Below are positions 56,662 to 64,000 of a DNA stretch of 64,000 nt, in pieces. The stretch spans positions 1 to 64,000 of the forward strand of contig NZ_JANIAA010000048.1 in assembly GCF_024505145.1 (NCBI RefSeq), read 5' to 3'. The number at the start of each line of letters is the position of its first letter. Positions within the stretch are counted from its first letter, which is position 1. The notes beneath the pieces were generated by a model. It made no database searches, had not been told where the DNA came from, and saw nothing but the letters and a program-made list of their open reading frames with translations. The position numbers and the translations under genes are program-made. The DNA is from Streptomyces rugosispiralis. Its GTDB lineage: Bacteria; Actinomycetota; Actinomycetes; Streptomycetales; Streptomycetaceae.

Positions 56662-58215
56662 ATGGGGATAGTCGCCGGGTTGGACAGTTCGTCCGAGAGC
56701 ACACGAATCGTCGTCTGTGACACCGATACGGGTGCCGTGATCAAACAGGGGTACGCCCCGCACCCGGTCGGCGGCAGCGGCGATGTGGACCCGCAGGCGT
56801 GGCTGATGTCCCTCGGCGAGGCCGCCGAGGGCGGGCTGCTCGAAGGGGTCCAGGCCATCGGCGTCTCGGCGCAGCAGCACGGGCTGCTGGCGCTGGACGC
56901 GGGCGGGGTGCTGGTGCGGCCCGCGCTGGTGGGCAACGACAAGCGCGCCCAGTCCGCGGCCGCCGACCTCACCGAGGCGCTCGGCGGCCGCACCGCCTGG
57001 GCCCAGGCGGTCGGCGCCGTACCGACCGCCTCGCAGCCGGTGGCCAAGCTGCGCTGGCTGACCCGGAACGAGCCGGACGCGGCGCACCGCGTGGCCGAGC
57101 TGATGCAGCCGCACGACTGGCTGGTGTGGCAGTTGCTGGGGCGGCCGGTGCGGCGTACGACCGACCGCGGTACGGCGTCCAGCAGCGGCTACTGGTCGGC
57201 GGCGAACGGATCCTGGCGCCCCGATCTGGTCCAGCTGGCCCTCGGTCACCAGGTGCGGCTGCCGGAGGTCATCGGCCCGGCCGACGCCGCCGGGCACACC
57301 CCCGAGGGGCTGCTGATCTCCGCAGGTACGGGCGAGACCATGGCCGCCGCCTTCGGGCTCGGGGTCGGGGCCGGCGACGCGGTGATCTCCCTGGGCGCCT
57401 CCGGCTCGGTCTTCTCCGTCCACCATGAGGCGCTGGCCGATCCGACCGGCACGATCCTGTCGTACGCGGACGCCACCGGCATGCATCTGCCGGTGGTCCA
57501 TACGCTCAACGCGGTACGGGCACTACGCGGTACGGCGGAATTGCTCGGCACGGATCTCGAGGGGCTCTCCGCGCTCGCGATGAAGTCCACCCCGGGTTCG
57601 TCCGGGCTGGTGCTGCTGCCGTATCTGGAGGGCGAGCGGACCCCGCATCTGCCGCATACGGCCGGGACGCTGACCGGGCTGCGGCGCGAGTCGATGAAGC
57701 CCGAGCATCTGGCGCGGGCCGCGTTCGAGGGAATGCTGTGCGGGCTCGCGGACGCGCTGGACGTGCTGCGCGGGCGCGGCGTCCAGGTACGGCGCGTCTT
57801 CCTGCTCGGGCCCGCGGCCGACCTCCAGGCCGTCCGCGCGATCGCGCCCGCGGTGCTGGGCGCGCGGATCGTGGTGCCGCAGCCCGCCGACTACGCCGCG
57901 CTGGGCGCGGCCCGGCAGGCCGCGTGGGCGCTGGGCGTCTCGCACGGCACCCACTCGCCGCATGAGCCGCCGCGCTGGCCGGCCGCGGCGAGCCAGGTCT
58001 TCGAGCCGGGCGAGGACCTGCCGGTGGGGCAGTCGGTGCGGCAGCAGTACGCGGCGGTGCGGGAGCAGATCCACCCCGGAGCGTTCGAGCCCGCCCCCGG
58101 CGATCAGGAGGCCGCGGGCCATGCGGCGGCGGCCGGTGGGCACGATGTCGGCGCGTACGAGGCCGGTGGGTACGAGGCCGGCACGTACGAGGCCGGTGGG
58201 TACGACGGCGGGTGA
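56662..58215 (+). CDS. xylB: FGGY-family sugar kinase (xylulokinase-like)
   Basis: A 517-residue kinase phosphorylating a ketose such as xylulose. Two actin-like domains are seen: AGLDSSSESTRIVVCDTDTG for phosphate 1, GVSAQQHGLLALDAGG, PALVGNDKRAQSAAADLTEA, then AVISLGASGSVFSVHHEALA and GLVLLPYLEGERTPHLPHT in domain II. The last 30 residues are a repeat (AYEAGGYEAGTYEAGGYDGG) outside the kinase fold. The ATG at 56662 begins 25 bp after the small membrane protein. Catalytic use of xylulose is likely but not certain. Confidence 0.83.
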   Translation: MGIVAGLDSSSESTRIVVCDTDTGAVIKQGYAPHPVGGSGDVDPQAWLMSLGEAAEGGLLEGVQAIGVSAQQHGLLALDAGGVLVRPALVGNDKRAQSAAADLTEALGGRTAWAQAVGAVPTASQPVAKLRWLTRNEPDAAHRVAELMQPHDWLVWQLLGRPVRRTTDRGTASSSGYWSAANGSWRPDLVQLALGHQVRLPEVIGPADAAGHTPEGLLISAGTGETMAAAFGLGVGAGDAVISLGASGSVFSVHHEALADPTGTILSYADATGMHLPVVHTLNAVRALRGTAELLGTDLEGLSALAMKSTPGSSGLVLLPYLEGERTPHLPHTAGTLTGLRRESMKPEHLARAAFEGMLCGLADALDVLRGRGVQVRRVFLLGPAADLQAVRAIAPAVLGARIVVPQPADYAALGAARQAAWALGVSHGTHSPHEPPRWPAAASQVFEPGEDLPVGQSVRQQYAAVREQIHPGAFEPAPGDQEAAGHAAAAGGHDVGAYEAGGYEAGTYEAGGYDGG

Positions 58216-58252
58216 CGCCCGGCCCGTGTGGGCGGGGGCCGGGGGGCGGCGG

Positions 58253-59515
58253 CTAGTCCAGATAGCCCCGCAGCTGATCGGCGAAGGCGTGGTCGCGGAG
58301 CTTGTTGAGCGTCTTCGACTCGATCTGGCGGATCCGCTCCCGCGTCACCCCGAAGATCCGGCCGATCTCCTCCAGCGTGCGGGGGCGGCCGTCGGCCAGT
58401 CCATACCGCAGCTGCACCACTTTGCGTTCGCGCTCGCCGAGCGTCGACAGCACGGCCTCCAGATGCTCGCGGAGCAGCAGGAAGGCCGCGGACTCCACGG
58501 GTGAGGCCGCGTCGCCGTCCTCGATGAGGTCGCCGAGCGCGACATCGTCCTCCTCGCCCACCGGCGCATGCAGCGACACCGGCTCCTGGGCCAGCCGCAG
58601 CACCTCGCTCACCCGCTCCGGGAGCAGGTCGAGATGGGCGGCGACCTCCTCGGGGGTGGGTTCGTAGCCGCGCTCCTGGAGCATCCGGCGCTGGACCCGG
58701 ACCACCCGGTTGATCAGCTCGACGACATGCACCGGGACCCGGATCGTCCGGGCCTGGTCGGCCAGCGCGCGGGACATGGCCTGGCGGATCCACCAGGTGG
58801 CGTACGTCGAGAACTTGTAGCCGCGGGCGTAGTCGAACTTCTCGACCGCCCGGATCAGGCCCAGGTTGCCCTCCTGGACCAGGTCGAGCATGGTCAGGCC
58901 GCGGCCGACATAGCGCTTGGCGACGGAGACGACGAGGCGGAGGTTGGCCTCGATCAGCCGCCGCTTGGCCATTCGGCCCAGGACCACCAACCGGTCCAGG
59001 TCCAGGGCGAGTTGGGTGTCGAGATCGGGGGTGTTGCCGAGCTTCTCCTCGGCGAAGAGGCCCGCCTCGACCCGGCGGGCCAGCTCGACCTCCTCGACCG
59101 CGGAGAGCAGCGGTATCCGCCCGATCTCACGGAGGTACTGGCGGAAGAGGTCCGCGGAGGGGCCGCTGGTGTCGGCGCGGGCGGGCGGCTCGATCGGTTC
59201 GACGGGCTCCACGGCCTCGACCGACTCGGTGGGCTCGACGGGTTCGGCGGGCTCGGCGGGCTCGGCGGGCTCGGCGGGCTCGGCGGGCTCCGCTTCGGGG
59301 GCGGCACCGTCGGGCGCGGGGGCCGGGGCGGTGCCGGGGGCGAGCTCCGCCACGGGGTCCGGTGCGGCGGCGTCCTGGCCGGTATCCGGTACGCCTTCCG
59401 CGACGAGGTCCGCCGAGTCCTCGGGCATGGCCGGCGCTACCGCTGTGGCGCGGGGCGAGTGGGGGGACAGGGGGTGCGCCGCGAGGGCCGCGTCGGTGAG
59501 GGTCTGGGTCTGCAC
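58253..59515 (-). CDS. hrdA: Principal-type RNA polymerase sigma factor (HrdA-like)
   Basis: A 420-residue sigma-70 group 1/2 factor. Region 1.2 starts DLFRQYLREIGRIPLLSAVE. Region 2 has RLIEANLRLVVSVAKRYVGR, DLVQEGNLGLIRAVEKFDYA and FSTYATWWIRQAMSRALAD. Region 3 follows, then the region 4.2 helix TLEEIGRIFGVTRERIRQIE. The N-terminus lacks the Lys/Ala-rich domain of HrdB. Instead it has an acidic AEPAEPAEPAEP repeat encoded by five GGCTCGGCG units (about 59235-59285). Position next to dnaG and dgt matches the hrdA locus of streptomycetes. The GTG at 59515 follows GGAGG. Confidence 0.85.
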   Translation of the reverse strand: MQTQTLTDAALAAHPLSPHSPRATAVAPAMPEDSADLVAEGVPDTGQDAAAPDPVAELAPGTAPAPAPDGAAPEAEPAEPAEPAEPAEPAEPVEPTESVEAVEPVEPIEPPARADTSGPSADLFRQYLREIGRIPLLSAVEEVELARRVEAGLFAEEKLGNTPDLDTQLALDLDRLVVLGRMAKRRLIEANLRLVVSVAKRYVGRGLTMLDLVQEGNLGLIRAVEKFDYARGYKFSTYATWWIRQAMSRALADQARTIRVPVHVVELINRVVRVQRRMLQERGYEPTPEEVAAHLDLLPERVSEVLRLAQEPVSLHAPVGEEDDVALGDLIEDGDAASPVESAAFLLLREHLEAVLSTLGERERKVVQLRYGLADGRPRTLEEIGRIFGVTRERIRQIESKTLNKLRDHAFADQLRGYLD

Positions 59516-59965
59516 GGGGGCGACCTCCAGGGTGATCGCTGCTGAGGGGGCAGAACGATCGGGTACGGCACGGCGGCCGCGCCGCCGTCCGTCCCGTACA
59601 TCTTGAGCGACTCTGCGGGGGATTCCGGCCCTACCCGGCCAACACCGCCGCGCTCCGAGGACTCAGGCACCGCATCCCAGTGTGGAGTACGACACAGGCC
59701 CGCCACGAGGGGCGTGCGGGCACTTTTTGCTCAGCGGCCCGTGACCGTACGACTACCCGGCGACTACGGCGAGCCCCCGGGCCCGCCCGCCGGGGCATGA
59801 ACGCGCTGGCCGGAACCCATCCGCGGGCCCTGGCCGCCCTTGCCGCCCCCGGCCGCGCCCGGCCGCGCCCGGCCGCACCTGTCGCCCCGGCCGCCTCCGC
59901 CGCCCCGAGCCCGCCCGCCCTTGAGCCGCCCGCCCCGAGCCGCCCACCCCGAGCGCCCGCTCGTC
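59516..59965. other. 450-bp intergenic region between hrdA-like gene and dnaG
   Basis: There is no convincing gene. It must hold the hrdA promoter, but I see no clear -35/-10 pair. Contents are a CACTTTTTGCTCAG AT-island near 59720 and a triple GCGCCCGGCC tandem repeat near 59850-59875, with Pro/Ala-type GC-rich sequence up to the dnaG stop. Confidence 0.5.
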
Positions 59966-61909
59966 CTACAGCGCCGCCGCGCCCCGGTCCCGGAGGGACT
60001 GGCCGTACTGCTGCAGCACCCACAACTCGTTCTGCACGGCGGCGAGGTGGGCCGGGTCGGCCTGCTGCCCCAGGCGCTGGAGGGTGCCCCGCACCTCGGT
60101 CACGCGGTGATTCACCGCGGCCAGCCGGACGGCCACCAACTGCACCCCCGCGTACGCCTCGTCCGGGTCGCGGCGGGTGTGCGGCGGTTCGACGGCGAGC
60201 TCGGTGACCATCGCCCGGACCGTGTCGTCGGGCGCCGCCTCCCGGACCCGGGCGAGATAGTCGGCGTCCGCGGCGGTCGCGCCGCCCGCGTCCTCGATGG
60301 CGCGGCGCACCGCCGCGTACGGCGGGGCGGTGAACTCGTCGATGCCGTAGGCGTCGAAGGCCGGGGAGACCAGATGGGGGTGTTGCAGCGCCAGCTTGAG
60401 CAGCTCGCGCTCGACGCGATGGGCGGGGCTGCGCAGATTCAGGGCCGGTCCGCGCGGGGTCGGCGGCGCCCCCTGGGTCTCCGGGCCGCCCCGGTGGCGC
60501 TGCGGCGGTCCATCGCCCCCGGGACCGCCGCGCTGGTCGCCCCGGCCGCGCTGGTCGCCGCCCGCGCCGCGGCCGCGTTCCCGCGCCCAGCGGGCCAGCT
60601 GCGAGACGCGCCGCACGACGAACTGGGTGTCGAGGATGCCGAGCAGACCCGCGAGATGGACCGCCGACTCGTGCTGGATGGAGCTGTTCTTGATCCCGGC
60701 GACGACGGGCGCCGCCTCCTCCAGCGCGGCGGCGCGCCCCACCGCCGTGTCCAGGTTGTGGCGCGCGATGATCTGCCGGATGGCGAACTCGAACAGCTGG
60801 GTGCGGCTCTCGACCAGCGACTTGACGGCGGCGTCGCCCTCCGCGAGCCGTAGGTCGCAGGGGTCCATCCCGCCCGGGGTGATCGCGATGTAGGTCTCGG
60901 CGGCGAACTTCTGGTCGTCCTCGAAGGCACGCAGGGCCGCCTTCTGGCCCGCCGCGTCGCCGTCGAAGGTGAAGACCACCTCGGCACCCGAGTTGTCCAT
61001 CAGCAGCCGTCGGAGGATCTTGATGTGGTCGCCGCCGAAGGAGGTGCCGCAGGTGGCGATGGCCGTGGTGACCCCCGCGAGATGGCAGGCCATGACGTCC
61101 GTATAGCCCTCGACGACCACCGCCCGGCTGGACTTGGCGATCTCCTTCTTGGCGAGGTCGATGCCGTACAGGACCTGGGACTTCCGGTAAAGCGGGGTTT
61201 CGGGGGTGTTGAGGTACTTCGGGCCGTTGTCGTCGTCGCGGAGCTTCCGGGCGCCGAAGCCGACGACCTCACCGGAGATGTCCCGGATCGGCCACATCAG
61301 CCGGCCCCGGAAGCGGTCGATCGGATTGCGGCGGCTCTCCTGGGCGAGTCCGGAGAGGATCAGCTCCTGGTCGGTGAAGCCGCGGCCGCGCAGAAAGCGG
61401 ACCAGGTGGTCCCAGCCCGCCGGGCTGTAGCCGACACCGAAGTGCTGGGCGGCGGCCTGGTCGAACCCGCGCTCGGCGAGGAACTTCCGGCCGATCTCCG
61501 CCTCGGGGCGCTCCAACTGCTCCACATAGAACTGCGCGGCCGCCTTGTGGGCCTCGACCAGCCGGGTGCGCTCGCCCTGCTGGCGGCCGGGGGTGTAGCC
61601 CCCCTCCTCGTAGCGCAGGGTGATCCCGGACTGGGAGGCCAGCCGCTCGATGGTCTCGGCGAAGGAGAGGTGGTCGATCTTCATGATGAAGTCGACCGTG
61701 TCGCCGCCCTCCTGGCAGCCGAAGCAGTAGTAGAGCCCCTTGCTGGGGCTGACCTGGAAGGACGGGCTCTTCTCGTCGTGGAAGGGGCACAGGCCCTTGA
61801 GATTGCCACCCCCCGCGTTCCGCAGCTGGAGGTATTCGGATACGACGGCGTCGATCGGGACCGCTGCCCGTACCGCCTTCACGTCGTCATCGTTGATCCT
61901 GCCTGCCAC
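59966..61909 (-). CDS. dnaG: DNA primase
   Basis: A 647-residue primase that makes RNA primers at the replication fork. The CHC2 zinc site reads LCPFHDEKSPSFQVSPSKG then YYCFGCQEGGD near residues 40-70. The Toprim catalytic core has VVVEGYTDVMACHLAGV and VVFTFDGDAAGQKAALRAF. A C-terminal DnaB-interacting domain follows a Gly/Arg/Gln-rich linker (DQRGRGDQRGGPGGDGPPQR). It starts with GTG at 61909 and lies downstream of a flavoprotein and dgt on the same strand, followed by the sigma gene. Confidence 0.97.
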   Translation of the reverse strand: MAGRINDDDVKAVRAAVPIDAVVSEYLQLRNAGGGNLKGLCPFHDEKSPSFQVSPSKGLYYCFGCQEGGDTVDFIMKIDHLSFAETIERLASQSGITLRYEEGGYTPGRQQGERTRLVEAHKAAAQFYVEQLERPEAEIGRKFLAERGFDQAAAQHFGVGYSPAGWDHLVRFLRGRGFTDQELILSGLAQESRRNPIDRFRGRLMWPIRDISGEVVGFGARKLRDDDNGPKYLNTPETPLYRKSQVLYGIDLAKKEIAKSSRAVVVEGYTDVMACHLAGVTTAIATCGTSFGGDHIKILRRLLMDNSGAEVVFTFDGDAAGQKAALRAFEDDQKFAAETYIAITPGGMDPCDLRLAEGDAAVKSLVESRTQLFEFAIRQIIARHNLDTAVGRAAALEEAAPVVAGIKNSSIQHESAVHLAGLLGILDTQFVVRRVSQLARWARERGRGAGGDQRGRGDQRGGPGGDGPPQRHRGGPETQGAPPTPRGPALNLRSPAHRVERELLKLALQHPHLVSPAFDAYGIDEFTAPPYAAVRRAIEDAGGATAADADYLARVREAAPDDTVRAMVTELAVEPPHTRRDPDEAYAGVQLVAVRLAAVNHRVTEVRGTLQRLGQQADPAHLAAVQNELWVLQQYGQSLRDRGAAAL

Positions 61910-61984
61910 GCCCGAATTCTACGGCCGGGGTCCGACACGGCTGTCCGCCGCCTGCCGGACCCCGGCGCATGGGTGCCCCGGCGG

Positions 61985-63280
61985 CTACGGGAGCAGCGAG
62001 GCGAGCGGGACGGCCGGGTCGGCCAGGGCCGCCGGGTCGAGCCGCTGACCGCCGCGGATGAGCCGTTGGATCGATTCGGTGACGTCCCAGACGTTGACGT
62101 TCATGCCCGCGAGCAGGCGGCCGTCGTTCAGCCAGAAGGCGATGAACTGCCGCTTGCCGACGTCGCCGCGCACCAGCACCTGGTCGTAACTGCCGGGCGG
62201 GGCGTAGCCGGAGTACTCCAGGCCGACGTCGTACTGGTCGGAGAAGAAGTACGGCACCCGGTCGTACGCGACGTCCTGGCCCAGCATGGCGCGGGCCGCC
62301 GCCGGGCCGCCGTTCAGGGCGTTGGCCCAGTGCTCGACGCGCAGCCGGGCGCTCGGCGGCAGCGCGGCCCGTACGGGGGTGCCCTCGAGGAACGCGAGCG
62401 GGGCGGAGGCCACGTCGCCGGCCGCGAAGACATCCGGGTCGCTGGTGCGCAGCGAGGCGTCGACCGCGATGCCGCCACCCGCCGCGCGGTCCACCACCTC
62501 CAGGCCCGCGGCCTCGGCGAGGGCGGTGCGCGGGGCGGCGCCAATGGCGGCCAGCACGCTGTGGGCGGGGTGCTCCTCGCCGTCGTCGGTGAGGGCGGCC
62601 AGCACCATGCCGTCCTGGCCGGTGATCTCGGTAAGGCGGGCACCGAAGTGGAAGCGGACGCCGTGCTCGCCGTGGAGGTCGGCGAAGAGGGCGCCCAGCT
62701 CGGGGCCGAGCACGGGGTGGAGCGGGGTGGGCTCGGGCTCGACGATGGTCACCTCGGCACCGTAGCCACGGGCGGCGGCCGCGACCTCGAGGCCGATCCA
62801 GCCCGCGCCCGCGATGACGAGCTGGCCGTTGTCCCGGCCGAGGGTGGTGAGGACGCCCTTGAGCCGCTCGGCGTGGGCGAGCCGGCGCAGATGGTGGACC
62901 CCGGCCAGATCGGTGCCGGGGATGTCGAGGCGGCGCGGCTCGGCGCCGGTGGCCAGCAGCAGCCGGTCGTAGTGGACCCGGGTGCCGTCGCCCAGGGTGA
63001 CGGCCTTGGCGGCGCGGTCCAGGTGGACGGCGGGCAGGCCGAGGTGGAGCTCGATATCGGACTGGGCGTACCAGGCGGGCTCGTGGACGAAGACGCTGTC
63101 GCGCTCCTGGCTGCCGGTGAGGAAGCCCTTGGAGAGCGGGGGCCGTTCATAGGGGTGGTCGCGTTCGTCACCGATGAGGATCACCCGCCCGGTGAATCCC
63201 TCCGCTCGAAGGGTCTCCGCGGCTTTCGCCCCGGCCAGGCCCCCTCCGACGATGACGAATGTCTGGTGTGCGTCCACCAC
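61985..63280 (-). CDS. FAD-dependent ferredoxin/rubredoxin reductase-like oxidoreductase
   Basis: A 431-residue flavoprotein of the ferredoxin reductase family that passes electrons from NAD(P)H, often to a P450 or dioxygenase partner. FAD motif FVIVGGGLAGAKAAETLRAE, the ERPPLSKGFL loop, NAD motif VIAGAGWIGLEVAAAARGYG and the ATGAEPRRLDIPG and DVFAAGDVAS signatures are all visible. The C-terminal reductase domain (PYFFSDQYDVGLEYSGYA) is complete. The GTG at 63280 follows GAGGAGG. No ferredoxin gene is adjacent. Confidence 0.92.
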   Translation of the reverse strand: MVDAHQTFVIVGGGLAGAKAAETLRAEGFTGRVILIGDERDHPYERPPLSKGFLTGSQERDSVFVHEPAWYAQSDIELHLGLPAVHLDRAAKAVTLGDGTRVHYDRLLLATGAEPRRLDIPGTDLAGVHHLRRLAHAERLKGVLTTLGRDNGQLVIAGAGWIGLEVAAAARGYGAEVTIVEPEPTPLHPVLGPELGALFADLHGEHGVRFHFGARLTEITGQDGMVLAALTDDGEEHPAHSVLAAIGAAPRTALAEAAGLEVVDRAAGGGIAVDASLRTSDPDVFAAGDVASAPLAFLEGTPVRAALPPSARLRVEHWANALNGGPAAARAMLGQDVAYDRVPYFFSDQYDVGLEYSGYAPPGSYDQVLVRGDVGKRQFIAFWLNDGRLLAGMNVNVWDVTESIQRLIRGGQRLDPAALADPAVPLASLLP

Positions 63281-63545
63281 TTGTGTCCTCCTCGCTGCCG
63301 AGCGGTGCCGAGCGGTTTCTCTATGAGTGCCTTACCCCGGTCGTGTCAGGTCGTGCGCTCCGAAAGCCGTCCTGAAAGCCGTGCCGATGAAACCGTGCGG
63401 ATAAAGCGGATAAAGCCAGTGCCGGGAAGATGCGTCGAAAGCTGTGTCACAGGGGAGCCTCCCGCACCACGCGTGCGTCCGGAAGGGCCGGTAGGCCGTA
63501 TGTGTGCGCGGAAGCCGTATCCGGCGGGCGGCTCGGCTTCCGGCG

Positions 63546-64000
63546 TCAACCGGTGAGGCGGGCGTGCAGCCCCCGGGCCGAGGTGTCGGTCAGGGAGGCG
63601 ATCTGGTCCACGATCGCCCGCAGCCGGCCCCGGTCGTCCCCGGCCGCGTCGAAGAGCGCGCGGAACTGGGGGTCCAGGCCGTGCGGGGCGCGGGCGATCA
63701 GGGCTGCGCCCAGCTCGGCGATGACCACGCGCTGATCGGCCCGGACCAACTCCTGGTCGGCGCGCTGGATCACATACCGGTCGGCGACCGCCTTGAGGAC
63801 CGCGCACTCCAGGCGGGTGGCGCGGGGGACGACCAGCTCGGCGTGGTAGCGGGTGAAGCGGCCCGTGCCGTACGCCGCGCGGGTGGCGCCCTCGGCGGCC
63901 AGGCAGAAGCGGCCGATGAGCTGGCTGGTGGCGTCCTTGAGCCGGGCCTGGGCGACGGACGAGCCGTCGTAGCCGTGCGGCCACCACTCCTGGCCCAGCA
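63546..64000 (-). CDS. dgt: dGTP triphosphohydrolase, C-terminal part
   Basis: The complement is open from base 64000 to the stop at 63546. It encodes the last 151 residues of a dGTPase (YHAELVVPRATRLECAVLKA, VADRYVIQRADQELVRADQR and the ending ASLTDTSARGLHARLTG). The HD metal-binding N-terminal part is outside the window. The enzyme hydrolyses dGTP to deoxyguanosine and tripolyphosphate and commonly lies beside dnaG in actinobacteria. Confidence 0.85.
   Translation of the reverse strand, partial: LGQEWWPHGYDGSSVAQARLKDATSQLIGRFCLAAEGATRAAYGTGRFTRYHAELVVPRATRLECAVLKAVADRYVIQRADQELVRADQRVVIAELGAALIARAPHGLDPQFRALFDAAGDDRGRLRAIVDQIASLTDTSARGLHARLTG

Noticed and set aside
61025..63556. 843-codon open frame on the plus strand
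   Set aside because: It is antisense to dnaG and the flavoprotein, whose identities are certain.

Overview
The window is actinobacterial DNA, almost certainly from a Streptomyces. It is very GC-rich, uses GTG and TTG starts freely, has almost no TTA leucine codons, and carries a chromosomal core block of principal-type sigma factor (hrdA-like), DnaG primase and dGTPase at the right end. It also has genes typical of the genus: a SCO2400-type membrane protein, an HATPase regulator, a divergent HTH/TPR regulator, and sugar ABC systems with no ATPase gene of their own.

Layout. 1-2.0 kb: an MFS exporter (cut by the window edge) diverges from an ArsR-like regulator. 2.1-10.9 kb: a sugar/sugar-acid operon with an enolase-superfamily dehydratase, a zinc dehydrogenase, a U32-like TIM-barrel protein, a ChvE-GguA-GguB type monosaccharide importer and a secreted aldose 1-epimerase. 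11.0-20.0 kb: an accessory island. A 917-bp segment (3' two-thirds of a pyroglutamyl-peptidase-like gene plus the tail of a NUDIX gene) occurs twice in direct orientation, at 11426-12342 and 19059-19975. Between the copies lies a compact minus-strand operon encoding an HATPase, a MoaA-like radical SAM enzyme, a thymidylate-kinase-like P-loop kinase, a phosphohexomutase-domain protein, a STM4013-type hydrolase and a NUDIX hydrolase. A TPR-type HTH regulator diverges from it. Two of the operon genes contain rare TTA codons. This island is the most interesting part of the window.

20-33 kb: secreted and carbohydrate-active enzymes, namely an SGNH hydrolase with a long low-complexity tail, an EEP-family nuclease/phosphatase, a PHP-domain protein, a PL1 pectate lyase, a GH51 arabinofuranosidase and a GH30 glycosidase. 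33-46 kb: small regulator-enzyme pairs (MarR/oxidoreductase, LysR/aldo-keto reductase, ArsR/DJ-1, IclR/SMP-30), OsmC, a histidine phosphatase, thioredoxin and an FG-GAP lipoprotein. 46-55 kb: a Vat-like acetyltransferase, a PL7 alginate lyase, and a GH4-DeoR / PfkB-ABC importer locus. 55-64 kb: housekeeping genes, with three tRNAs, a xylulokinase-like kinase, hrdA-like sigma factor, dnaG, a ferredoxin-reductase-like flavoprotein and the 3' end of dgt.

Most loci follow one plan: a local repressor or activator with a visible palindrome controls extracellular depolymerases and matching importers for plant or algal polysaccharides. Several decayed genes (SnoaL-like, GNAT, Tn3 transposase, WD40) mark past rearrangements.
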